A stretch of DNA of 64,000 nt, from the NCBI GenBank assembly GCA_050174775.1, contig JBFXJP010000002.1, positions 124,001 through 188,000 on the forward strand. Direction: 5' to 3'. Below the pieces are notes generated by a model. That model had not been told where the DNA came from. It ran no database searches and worked only from the letters and a program-made list of their open reading frames with translations. Made by a program: the position numbers and the translations under genes. Origin of the DNA: CAYPGJ01 sp050174775 (GTDB lineage Bacteria > Planctomycetota > Phycisphaerae > Phycisphaerales > UBA1924). Positions 11,858-19,585 of this stretch are shown here, in pieces. How positions within the stretch are numbered: position 1 is the stretch's first letter; each line of letters starts with the position of its first letter.

Positions 11858-12361
11858 TCAGTTCCCCAGCGCGCCGCGCGCCATCACCACATCCACCGCG
11901 CGCTCCTGCCCCTCGCGCTCCGACACGATCTTGATCGTGAGCGTCTCGCCCTCCCCGCGCGCATATTCAATCCGCCGAATCCCCTGCTCCGCGCCAACCG
12001 CCTCGAACACAGCGCGCTCACCACCCGCCTCGCGCAGCCGGAACGTCAACGCCTCCTCCTTCTCCCACGCAATCCACCCCGGCCCGATGTGCTTGAACCG
12101 CAGCATCACCTCCCCACCCTCCTCCTCCTCGATCAACGTCAACTCCGTCACCGCGGTCTTCCCCTCCCGCACCAGACGGAACATCCCCGCCATCGAGCCC
12201 CCGCTCGCGCCCGTCCAATGCTCCTCGGCCGTCCCCCCGAACATCGCGCCCTTCCACGACCCCGTCATGAACGCCAAGTCCCCCAGCGTCCCCGCGCCCA
12301 GCGCGCACGCAGACACCCACACGCCGACCGCCAACGCCCCAACACGCCGCATCACGCTCAT
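11858..12361 (-). CDS. Secreted DUF6265-like (lipocalin-like) protein
   Basis: The product is a 167-residue protein with a signal peptide (MSVMRRVGALAVGVWVSAC, roughly residues 1-25) and a mature part beginning LGDLAFMTGSWKGAMFGG, then EEHWTGASGGSMAGMFR. That pattern matches the DUF6265 family, small beta-rich proteins of unknown function found exported in many bacteria. A longer start at 12391 is possible but places extra polar residues before the signal peptide, so 12361 is preferred. It lies 49 bp downstream of fliN on the same strand and may be cotranscribed. Function unknown. Confidence 0.7.
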   Translation of the reverse strand: MSVMRRVGALAVGVWVSACALGAGTLGDLAFMTGSWKGAMFGGTAEEHWTGASGGSMAGMFRLVREGKTAVTELTLIEEEEGGEVMLRFKHIGPGWIAWEKEEALTFRLREAGGERAVFEAVGAEQGIRRIEYARGEGETLTIKIVSEREGQERAVDVVMARGALGN

Positions 12362-12410
12362 CGCACGCGCTCCTTGTCCACCCACGAACAAGGACGAGTC
12401 TACACCCCGC

Positions 12411-12746
12411 TCACGCCCCGGCAGCCAACGCCGCGGACAGCGTCTCCCCCGACCCCTCCATGTCCTTCGTCGTGATCCGCCCAGGCCCCAGCGCCTGGAT
12501 CCGCTCCCGCACGTTCCCCAGATACGTCAGCTTGATCCCGAAATTCTCGCCCACCTTCACGGCCACTCCCGTCCCGATCGCCATGTTGTTCACCCGAAGC
12601 TCAAGCTCCTCCTCGATCCCCTTCGGCAACTCGATGATCGCCCCCGGCGCCAGCGAGATCACCTGCTGCACCGTCATCTGCCGTTCCCCCAGCAGCACGA
12701 TGATCGGCGCCTCCAGCTTCAGCACTCTCTTCACATCCGTGCCCAT
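12411..12746 (-). CDS. fliN: Flagellar motor switch protein FliN
   Basis: This 111-residue protein is nearly all SpoA (surface presentation of antigens) domain: IIVLLGERQMTVQQVISLAPGAIIELPKG, then LELRVNNMAIGTGVAVKVGENFGIKLT. FliN forms the C-ring base with FliM and sets motor switching. The short length fits FliN rather than FliM. A short Gly/Ala-rich tail is unusual but minor. No other flagellar gene is in the window, so it is a stand-alone copy. It is divergent from acpS across a 48-bp gap that must hold both promoters. Confidence 0.88.
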   Translation of the reverse strand: MGTDVKRVLKLEAPIIVLLGERQMTVQQVISLAPGAIIELPKGIEEELELRVNNMAIGTGVAVKVGENFGIKLTYLGNVRERIQALGPGRITTKDMEGSGETLSAALAAGA

Positions 12747-12794
12747 ATCTCTCTCCTATCGGCTCCCGCCCTGTCCCGCCGCTAGCATCTCCGC

Positions 12795-13178
12795 GTGCCC
12801 CTCATCGCCCACGCAATCGACATCGTCCACGTCCCGCGCATCGCGCGCATCCTCCACGAACAGGGCGAACGATTCCTCTCCCGAGTCTTCACGCCCGCCG
12901 AATCCCAGTACGCGCTCTCAGCCCCCAACCCGGCGGAACGCCTCGCCGCACGATTCGCCGCAAAGGAAGCCGCCTTCAAAGCCCTCCACACCGGCTGGCC
13001 CCTCGGCGTAGCCTGGACCGACGTCGAAGTCGCCAAACTCCCCTCCGGCGCCCCCGTCTACCACTTCCACAACGCCTTCGCCCAACTCGCCCACGACCGA
13101 GGCGCCGTCAACTGGCTCCTCTCCCTCTCCCACTCCGGCGAATACGCCATCGCCTCCGCCATCGCCTCCTCAGACTAA
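12795..13178 (+). CDS. acpS: Holo-[acyl-carrier-protein] synthase
   Basis: AcpS transfers 4'-phosphopantetheine from CoA to acyl carrier protein. The 127-residue product has the expected length. Its N-terminal IDIVHVPRI supplies the metal-binding Asp, and the central motif RFAAKEAAFKAL carries the second acidic ligand. SLSHSGEYAIASAIA near the end matches the family C-terminus. The start is GTG at 12795, directly before the conserved region. No Shine-Dalgarno sequence is visible. Confidence 0.9.
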   Translation: MPLIAHAIDIVHVPRIARILHEQGERFLSRVFTPAESQYALSAPNPAERLAARFAAKEAAFKALHTGWPLGVAWTDVEVAKLPSGAPVYHFHNAFAQLAHDRGAVNWLLSLSHSGEYAIASAIASSD

Positions 13179-13232
13179 TCCCGCCCACCCCTTCGCTTGC
13201 CCGCACACCCGTTCCGCCGATAATCACCCACG

Positions 13233-13994
13233 ATGTCCACCCGCCACCGCGGCCCCGCCCTCTACGAACTCCTCCGCGACCGTGAGGATGCGCCCCCCGC
13301 GCGCGCCGTCCCCACACCGGAAAACCGGCCCCCCGCGGCGCCCCCTCCCCCTCCACCTCCTCCACCCTCCTCCTCCCCCTGGCCCGCCCTCGCCTCACGC
13401 TCCATCCGCATCCCCGCCGGCTACATGTTCCTCGCCATCGCCGCGCTCATCGCCGCCACCATCGGCGCCTACGCACTCGGTTTCTCCAGCGGCAAATCCA
13501 CCGAACGCGCCGAACGCATCCAGTCCGAACCCCCCATCACGGCCCCCTTCACCAACCCCAGCGAGCCCAACACCCCCCTCCAAGCCCACACAGACACCCG
13601 CCAACCCGCCTCCTCCCAGCCCCAACGCCCCGCCAACACGCCCCCCTCCACCCCCAATCCCTCCATCGACCCCCACAGGCCCGCCACTTCCTCCTCTGGC
13701 GACCCCCGCTCCCCAGGCCTCAACTACTTCATCATCGCCCGCCTCTCCCCCCCCGACGCCGAAAAGGCCGCCGACTACCTCTCCTCCAACGGAGTTGCCG
13801 CCAGCGTCGTTCCCAGCGATAATCTCAACTTCCGCCACGTGGTAGCCAACCGGGGCTTCTCAGCCTCGGAACTCCGCGGGCCGGACTACCAGAAACTCCT
13901 CTCCGACATCAAACGCATCGGACGCGCCTTCAAAAAAGCCACGTCCTCACCCACCGACTTCGCAGACGCCTATCCTTCCAAATTCAACCCCTGA
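13233..13994 (+). CDS. Single-pass membrane protein with a Pro-rich linker
   Basis: This 253-residue protein has a polar N-terminus containing a run of nine prolines (about residues 37-45), one membrane helix (about 66-86: YMFLAIAALIAATIGAYALGF), a Pro/Ser/Thr-rich linker (about 95-160) and a folded C-terminal domain starting GLNYFIIARLSPPDAEKAADYL. The C-terminal part (about 75 residues with a beta-alpha-beta look) resembles the SPOR-like modules of envelope proteins, but this is only a topological resemblance. Function unknown. It lies 54 bp after acpS. Confidence 0.65.
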   Translation: MSTRHRGPALYELLRDREDAPPARAVPTPENRPPAAPPPPPPPPPSSSPWPALASRSIRIPAGYMFLAIAALIAATIGAYALGFSSGKSTERAERIQSEPPITAPFTNPSEPNTPLQAHTDTRQPASSQPQRPANTPPSTPNPSIDPHRPATSSSGDPRSPGLNYFIIARLSPPDAEKAADYLSSNGVAASVVPSDNLNFRHVVANRGFSASELRGPDYQKLLSDIKRIGRAFKKATSSPTDFADAYPSKFNP

Positions 13995-14032
13995 CCACAC
14001 CCGCCTCACCTCTTGACCCAGGACCAAAGACC

Positions 14033-14203
14033 ATGAGCCTCCACTCCTCACTCCGCACCTCCGGCAACCTCGCCTCCAAGCGCTCCGTCCTCAACCGCAC
14101 CGAGCGCATCGCAAAGCTCGAAGCCACCAAGGGCTACGACCCCGAGAAGAAGCCCGTCCTCGGCATGCCCAAGACCAACGCAAAGGGCGCCGGCGGCCAC
14201 TGA
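14033..14203 (+). CDS. Small basic protein, PVC-superphylum family (TIGR04137-like)
   Basis: This is a 56-residue basic protein (MSLHSSLRTSGNLASKRSVL at the start, then NRTERIAKLE and VLGMPKTNAKG). The core pattern RSVL-x-R-x-ERI-x-KL followed by G-x-PK matches the 'small basic protein' family that is a signature of Planctomycetes, Verrucomicrobia and Chlamydiae. Family members are believed to be abundant, nucleic-acid-associated proteins; that statement is from general knowledge. The ATG lies 38 bp after the previous stop, and a short leader separates the gene from the aminotransferase downstream. Confidence 0.8.
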   Translation: MSLHSSLRTSGNLASKRSVLNRTERIAKLEATKGYDPEKKPVLGMPKTNAKGAGGH

Positions 14204-14305
14204 TCCATCCCTCCGCGCACTCACGCGGGCCGGCAGGCTCTTGAGCGACGCACCCCGCGCCGCTCCGCAGCCTCCCGGCCCGCTTCCTCTTTTGCACCAC
14301 ACACC

Positions 14306-15472
14306 ATGAACACCGACACCCTCATCTCGCAACGCGCACGCGACATCGACGCCTCCGGCATCCGTCGAGTCTTCGAGCTCGGCCGGCGCCTCAAGAACCC
14401 CATCAACCTCTCCATCGGCCAGCCCAACTTCCCCGTCCCCGACAACGTCAAACACGCCGCCATCGACGCCATCTCCTCCAACCACAACGGCTACACCGTC
14501 ACCCAGGGCATCCAGCCCCTCCTCGACCGCATCGCCCTCGACCTCGAGCAATCACTCCACTGGCCGCGCGACCTCATGGGCAAGGAGTGGGGGGCCCTCG
14601 TCACCTCCGGAACCTCCGGCGCCCTCTTCCTCGCAGCCATGGCCCTCCTCGACCGCGACTCCGAGATGGTCATCCCCGACCCCTGGTTCGTCCTCTACCC
14701 CAACCTCGCCAAACTCTTCGGCGGCCGCGCCACCATCTGCGACACCTACCCCGACTTCCGCATGACCGCCGCGCGCGTCGCGCCCCTCCTCACACCCAAA
14801 ACCCGCTTCGTGCTCGCCTGCTCCCCGGGCAACCCCACCGGCGTCACCCTCTCCCAATCCGAATTCAACGACCTCCACAACCTCTGCCGCGAACGCAACG
14901 TCCTCCTCCTCTCCGACGAGATCTACGACCGCTTCCTCTTCCCCCCACACGCCTCACTCCCCACACCCGCGCGCGTCCGCGACGACAACAATGCCCCCTG
15001 GCGCGACACGCTCCTCGTCCGCGGCTTCGGCAAGACCTACGCCGCCACCGGCTGGCGCATCGGCTACGTCGCCGGACCCCTCCGCGTCATCGAAGAGATG
15101 ACCAAACTCCAGCAGTACACCTACGTCTGCGCGCCCTCCATGGCCCAGTGGGGCGCGCTCGCGGCGTACGACGCCGACATCACTCACATCGTCAACGACT
15201 ACGCACGCAAACGCGACCGCGTCGTCGCGCGACTCTCACCCCTCACCGAACTCTCCGTCCCCACCGGCGCCTTCTACGCCTTCCCCAAAGTCCCCCCACA
15301 CCTCAACATGACCGCCACGCAGTTCACCACCAAAGCCGTCGACCGCTCACTCCTCCTCATCCCCGGCGCCGTCTTCTCCTCGCGAGACACCCACCTCCGA
15401 CTCTCCTTCGCCGCCGAAGACCACATCCTCGACCAAGGCCTCGACATCCTCGCCGAACTCTTCTCCCCATGA
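14306..15472 (+). CDS. PLP-dependent aminotransferase, class I/II
   Basis: This 388-residue fold-type I aminotransferase has INLSIGQPNFPVPDNV near the start, GTSGALFLAAMALLD (cofactor phosphate region), SPGNPTGVTLS and LSDEIYDRFLF. The PLP lysine lies in GFGKTYAATGWRIGYVAGP. These are features of the aspartate/aromatic/alanine aminotransferase (AspC/PatA-like) group. The exact amino-acid substrate is not deducible. Start ATG at 14306 precedes the domain. It is 102 bp after the small basic protein gene and 82 bp before gap. Confidence 0.88.
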   Translation: MNTDTLISQRARDIDASGIRRVFELGRRLKNPINLSIGQPNFPVPDNVKHAAIDAISSNHNGYTVTQGIQPLLDRIALDLEQSLHWPRDLMGKEWGALVTSGTSGALFLAAMALLDRDSEMVIPDPWFVLYPNLAKLFGGRATICDTYPDFRMTAARVAPLLTPKTRFVLACSPGNPTGVTLSQSEFNDLHNLCRERNVLLLSDEIYDRFLFPPHASLPTPARVRDDNNAPWRDTLLVRGFGKTYAATGWRIGYVAGPLRVIEEMTKLQQYTYVCAPSMAQWGALAAYDADITHIVNDYARKRDRVVARLSPLTELSVPTGAFYAFPKVPPHLNMTATQFTTKAVDRSLLLIPGAVFSSRDTHLRLSFAAEDHILDQGLDILAELFSP

Positions 15473-15554
15473 CCCCGTACCATCCTTGAACCCACTCCCC
15501 CCTCCACATACCCTTTCCCCCTCCTTTCACGCACGCACTCCCCGGAGCTCATCC

Positions 15555-16577
15555 ATGCCCGTCCGCGTCGCCATCAACGGCTTCGGCCGCATCGGTCGCC
15601 TCGTCTACCGCATCGCCTCCGGCTCCGACATCGATATCGTCGCCGTCAACGACCTCGTCCCCGCAGACAACCTCGCCTACCTCCTCAAGTACGACACCAT
15701 GCACGGCCGCTTCGGCCGCTCCGTCTCCGCCACCGAAAACTCCTTCACCGTCGACGGCAAAACCACCAAGACCTTCGCCGAAAAAGACCCCTCCAAACTC
15801 CCCTGGAAGGACCTCGGCGTCCAGTACGTCCTCGAGTCCACCGGCCTCTTCACCGACTTCGAGTCCGCCAACAAGCACATCTCCGCGGGCGCCAGGCGCG
15901 TCCTCATCTCCGCGCCCACCAAGGCCGAGCCCGCGCAGGTCCCCACCATGTGCTTCAAGGTCAACCACGAGGTCTACAGCCCCGACAAGCACACCGTCGT
16001 CTCCAACGCCTCCTGCACCACCAACTGCCTCGCCCCCATCGCCAAAGTCATCCACGACAACTTCGGCCTCGAAGAAGGCCTCATGACCACCGTCCACGCC
16101 GCCACCGCAACACAGCCCACGCAGGACGGCCCCTCCAAGAAAGACTGGCGCGGCGGGCGCAACGCCTACATGAACATCATCCCCGCCTCCACCGGCGCCG
16201 CCAAAGCCGTCACCCTCTGCCTCCCCGAGCTCAAGGGCCGACTCACCGGCATGTCCTTCCGCGTCCCCACCGCCGACGTCTCCTGCGTCGACCTCACCTT
16301 CAAGACCAGGAAGCCCACCTCACTCACCAAGATCAATGCGGCCATGAAGGCCGCCTCAGAAGGCGCCATGTCCGGCGTCCTCGCCTACACCGAAGAGGAA
16401 GTCGTCTCCTCCGACTTCATCGGAGACCGCCACTCCTCCATCTACGACGCCAAAGCAGGCATCGAACTCAACAAGAACTTCTTCAAGATCGTCTCCTGGT
16501 ACGACAACGAGGCCGGCTACGCCGCACGATGCGTCGACATGCTCCGCATGTTCGCCCACAAGGACGGCGCCCTCTAA
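15555..16577 (+). CDS. gap: Glyceraldehyde-3-phosphate dehydrogenase, type I
   Basis: This 340-residue enzyme oxidises and phosphorylates glyceraldehyde-3-phosphate in glycolysis. The NAD-binding start is VRVAINGFGRIGRLVYR, the catalytic cysteine is Cys154 in SNASCTTNC, and the C-terminal WYDNEAGYA motif is intact. Start ATG at 15555 sits directly before the Rossmann motif; an in-frame upstream extension (from 15486) shows no family similarity. The last 36 bases of the gene, stop codon included, are repeated exactly at 17456-17491, downstream of the next gene. gap itself is intact. Confidence 0.97.
   Translation: MPVRVAINGFGRIGRLVYRIASGSDIDIVAVNDLVPADNLAYLLKYDTMHGRFGRSVSATENSFTVDGKTTKTFAEKDPSKLPWKDLGVQYVLESTGLFTDFESANKHISAGARRVLISAPTKAEPAQVPTMCFKVNHEVYSPDKHTVVSNASCTTNCLAPIAKVIHDNFGLEEGLMTTVHAATATQPTQDGPSKKDWRGGRNAYMNIIPASTGAAKAVTLCLPELKGRLTGMSFRVPTADVSCVDLTFKTRKPTSLTKINAAMKAASEGAMSGVLAYTEEEVVSSDFIGDRHSSIYDAKAGIELNKNFFKIVSWYDNEAGYAARCVDMLRMFAHKDGAL
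16542..16577 (+). repeat. 36-bp direct repeat, copy 1 (gap 3' end)
   Basis: This copy begins CTCCGCATGTTCGCCCACAA and includes the last eleven gap codons and the TAA. It is identical over 36 bases to 17456-17491. Bases flanking each copy differ (G before this copy, C before the other), so the repeat is exactly bounded. It resembles the target duplication left when an element integrates into the 3' end of a gene. Confidence 0.97.
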
Positions 16578-16654
16578 ACCACCCTTCGACAACCTCAAGA
16601 ATGCGCTTGCGAGCCGCTCCTCACCCGCTGTACGCTGGTGGAAGGAGTGCGCTC

Positions 16655-17446
16655 ATGAAGATTGTATTTGCCGCTTTGCTAATGACCGTTTGTGCTCTGT
16701 CGGTAGCGCAGCCGAAGTCAGATTCACCGCGCGATGCACAGAATGAAATCAAGAGACTGCTACAGGAAAACCAGCAGCTGCGGGAAGAGAATGACCGACT
16801 GAGGCAGGCGCTGGCCGTGCTCGGACGTTCCCCTGAGTCGTTGCCGCCATCACGAACGCCCGAGCGAGCCGTCCGGCTGAGGCTGGTGTCGGTCGAGCAA
16901 TCGCCGCTTACTCCCGAAGAGGCGGCGGACTACGTGTCAAAGACTGGAGCGCGTCGGGATCAGCGGCTGCAGGCACTGGCAGATCGGCTCGTGGTGGCTC
17001 GCTCAGAGCTGGCGCAGTTGCGGACCCGCAAGACACGAATGGTCCAGGACAACGAGGCCGCGAAGCACTCCCCTCGAGGCGGGACGGCGCCTCACAGCGG
17101 TGATGCAATGCAAAAAATCGAACATCAAATCACGGAAATTCAAAACGAAGTTGCGGCGATCAACCGAGAGGTCGCATACTTGCGTAAGCAGCCAATACAG
17201 GAGGAGCCGGCTGCCATCGAAATACCGCCAACAATAGTGCGCGCAGTCGACGAGAACGGAAACGCGTTTCGAGTCACGATGCCACATCCCAATGACGCGT
17301 TCTTCTTGGCGATGCTGCCGGGAGACTGGTTCGAGGTCCGAGGGCGCGTGACAACGACGACAACCACTCATGCGGAGCTCGCGCAATGGAGCGAATTCCT
17401 GGCGTCGTCCGGCGACCGGCTCCGGATGGTCCCTGCGGATCACTGA
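16655..17446 (+). CDS. Exported coiled-coil protein, atypical base composition
   Basis: This 263-residue protein of unknown function has a signal peptide (about 1-19, ending SVAQP), a leucine-zipper-like coiled coil (about 28-57: IKRLLQENQQLREENDRLRQ), a second coiled-coil stretch (about 145-180) and a small C-terminal domain with FFLAMLPGDWFEVRGRV. It looks foreign. The 60 bases from 17101 are 38% G+C by direct count, and codons are mixed rather than C-ending as in neighbouring genes. The gene is enclosed by the 36-bp gap-end repeats (16542-16577 and 17456-17491). The ATG at 16655 follows GGAAGGAG by about ten bases. It resembles no enzyme family that I recognise. Confidence 0.7.
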   Translation: MKIVFAALLMTVCALSVAQPKSDSPRDAQNEIKRLLQENQQLREENDRLRQALAVLGRSPESLPPSRTPERAVRLRLVSVEQSPLTPEEAADYVSKTGARRDQRLQALADRLVVARSELAQLRTRKTRMVQDNEAAKHSPRGGTAPHSGDAMQKIEHQITEIQNEVAAINREVAYLRKQPIQEEPAAIEIPPTIVRAVDENGNAFRVTMPHPNDAFFLAMLPGDWFEVRGRVTTTTTTHAELAQWSEFLASSGDRLRMVPADH

Positions 17447-17455
17447 AACACCCCC

Positions 17456-17491
17456 CTCCGCATGTTCGCCCACAAGGACGGCGCCCTCTAA
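17456..17491 (+). repeat. 36-bp direct repeat, copy 2 (duplicated gap 3' end)
   Basis: This is an exact second copy of the final 36 bases of gap, ending in the same TAA, lying just after the coiled-coil gene. It has no open reading frame of its own. The sequence after it (17492 onward) is probably the original downstream flank of gap. Confidence 0.97.
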
Positions 17492-17691
17492 GCCCTCCCC
17501 CACACACGCCACGGAACTGAGGCCGCCCCCGCCTCCGGACCGCGCCGCGCACGCAGACCCGTGCGAGCGCTCCCGCTCCGCTGCGCCCATTCCGCGCCAC
17601 GGCGCGCAACCCCCTCCCATTCCCCTCTCTCATCCTCGGCATCGGTCACTCGCACCGAAGCGCGACACCGCATCGCCGCAGGAGTCTCCCC

Positions 17692-19185
17692 GTGAGCGTC
17701 CCGCGCATCGCGTCCATGCTCCGCCAAGCCATCGAAGTGCACATCGACCCCGCCACCTCGCCGCCTCTCAACCCAACGTCACCACACACGACACCCACCG
17801 ACGTCGTCATCAACATCGACCGAACGCCCGGCGACGGCGCCCCCCAGTCACATGACCCCATCACGCTCACACGTGATGACGCGCTCGCGCTCCGCGACGC
17901 GCTCTCGGCCCTCGAATCCGCCGCCCGACCCAACGGTCCAACCGAGCAGGCCCTCCGGGAAGCGCTCCAAAGCGAAGCCGGACGCCAAGGCCTCATCGCC
18001 GCAATCGTCTGGGAGTCCGAGCAGCGGATGATGACCCGCGAGGAAAATCGCGAACGCCATTTCAACAGACTCCTCACCATCGGTGGCATCGGCGTCACCG
18101 CCGTCCTCGCCCTCATGACCGTCGGCACCGCCGCGGTCGGCTACTTCGGCCGAACCTTCATCGAGAAAACCCTCGCCGCCGACCTCCGCGCAAACCAGCA
18201 CCTGCTCACCTCCGAGATCGCCGCCGCAAGGATCTCCCTCAAGGAAACCATCACCGCGGACGTCACCGCCAACCTCGCACGCGACCTCGACGACCGTGTC
18301 GCCTCGCAGCTCAGCCAGTCGTTCGCCGACGAGCAGGCCTATCAGCAGCTCTCCGTCCTCGCCCTCGGCCTCGACATCAAAACCTCCTTCTCCGAAGACG
18401 AAGCAAACGCCGTCATCGCCCTCCTCGCCGCCCTCCGAGACAAACCCGCGTTCCACCGACGCGCCGAGTTCCCCGTCCTCCTCGAACGCGTCCTCGATTC
18501 CTTCGCAGGCGCCCGCAACGACTCGCGCGTCGATGTCATCTTCGATTCCTACCAACCGCTCTGCCTCGCCTCGCGCGACGTCACCATCACACTCCTCGAG
18601 CATTACGGCAAGCGACTCGCCGGCTCCCTCGAGCCCGCCGCGCAGTGGTCCCCGGCCGTTCTCCAACGCTTCGACACCGTCGCCGACTCACTTGCCGCCA
18701 GCCAGTCACAAAGCCAGCGCATCGCCGCGGTCTCCGCCTTCCGTGTCATCGTCGAATACCGAAAGAACGACGAGCAGCGAAGCACGTACGGCGAGAACCT
18801 CTGGCGCGCCGTCCGTGAGATGGACCCGGGCAACGACCCGCAGCGCGAAGGCTCAGATCCGCGAATCCTCTTCGCACGCACACTCCTCTCCATGACCGAC
18901 CCCGCATTCCTCGTCACCATCGAGCAGGCGCCCCCCGCAACAAGGCAGCAGGTCCGCGTCGCGAGCGCGCTCCTCCAGGACTACGCATCGGAGTTCGGCG
19001 CCATCCTCGATGACCTCGGAGAAACCGGACAACGCGAGGTCGTCGTTGGCCTCGCCCGCACCCTGCTCAACGGAAACCGCAAACGCCCCAAGCCGCTCAG
19101 CGACACGCAGATCCAAGCCATCATCATCAGCATGCAGAGCCAGATGGCCGCAGCGATCTCCGCCTACAACACCCCCACCTCCTGA
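17692..19185 (+). CDS. Membrane-anchored helical hypothetical protein
   Basis: This 497-residue protein has a soluble N-terminal part (about 1-125), one membrane helix (about 128-150, LLTIGGIGVTAVLALMTVG) and a long Ala/Glu/Leu-rich alpha-helical C-terminal part. The first part of that region (about 155-215) is coiled-coil. The remainder may be HEAT-like: a run of helical pairs with no recognised active site. Start GTG at 17692 follows GGAG by eight bases. A strong hairpin follows the stop (19209-19242). Unlike the coiled-coil gene just upstream, its codon usage is C-ending and native. Function unknown. Confidence 0.65.
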   Translation: MSVPRIASMLRQAIEVHIDPATSPPLNPTSPHTTPTDVVINIDRTPGDGAPQSHDPITLTRDDALALRDALSALESAARPNGPTEQALREALQSEAGRQGLIAAIVWESEQRMMTREENRERHFNRLLTIGGIGVTAVLALMTVGTAAVGYFGRTFIEKTLAADLRANQHLLTSEIAAARISLKETITADVTANLARDLDDRVASQLSQSFADEQAYQQLSVLALGLDIKTSFSEDEANAVIALLAALRDKPAFHRRAEFPVLLERVLDSFAGARNDSRVDVIFDSYQPLCLASRDVTITLLEHYGKRLAGSLEPAAQWSPAVLQRFDTVADSLAASQSQSQRIAAVSAFRVIVEYRKNDEQRSTYGENLWRAVREMDPGNDPQREGSDPRILFARTLLSMTDPAFLVTIEQAPPATRQQVRVASALLQDYASEFGAILDDLGETGQREVVVGLARTLLNGNRKRPKPLSDTQIQAIIISMQSQMAAAISAYNTPTS

Positions 19186-19585
19186 TCCCATCCCTCCCCA
19201 CGACCACAGGCCGGATCGCGCGACACGCCGCGCGATCCGGCCTCGTTGCGATGCAAACATCTTCCAAACAACTTCTCCCCCCTCCCCGGCATCCTCCCGC
19301 CGCATCCCCCCGTACCTACTCACCGAGGCGAGAGAAACCACCGAGCGCAACCGCGCTCACGACACCTTCACACAATCCCAAACCCCTCTCGCCCGTTGGA
19401 CGATGAACGGTCAAGAAGCAAATCAAGGCCCTTCCTCGCCTCTCCCCCTCAACCCCCCCTCTCACTCCCTCGACTCGCTCAGAGACTCGCTCGCGTTGAC
19501 ACCCCCGGAGGGCGTTCGTAGGCTGCGAACCAACCCCGCACAGCCGCTCGGGAACGCTCAATCGCACTCTGAACCCCGGAGCAGC
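19186..19585 (+). other. Intergenic region with hairpin, no gene seen
   Basis: The 400 bp between the membrane protein and the kinase contain one long GC-rich hairpin (19209-19242) and otherwise Ser/Pro-rich-looking low-complexity sequence. The kinase frame is open through most of it, but the translation has no family similarity, so it is taken as leader sequence. Confidence 0.6.
19209..19242 (+). terminator. Terminator-like hairpin after the 17.7-kb gene
   Basis: A perfect 14-bp stem (GGCCGGATCGCGCG pairing with CGCGCGATCCGGCC) closes a 6-base loop 23 bp after the stop codon. Only scattered T follows, so it may act as a weak intrinsic terminator or as 3' end protection. Confidence 0.5.

Noticed and set aside
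19010..19585. N-terminal extension of the Ser/Thr kinase
   Set aside because: The frame is open, but the translation has no conserved motif and crosses the terminator-like hairpin and the end of the previous gene.
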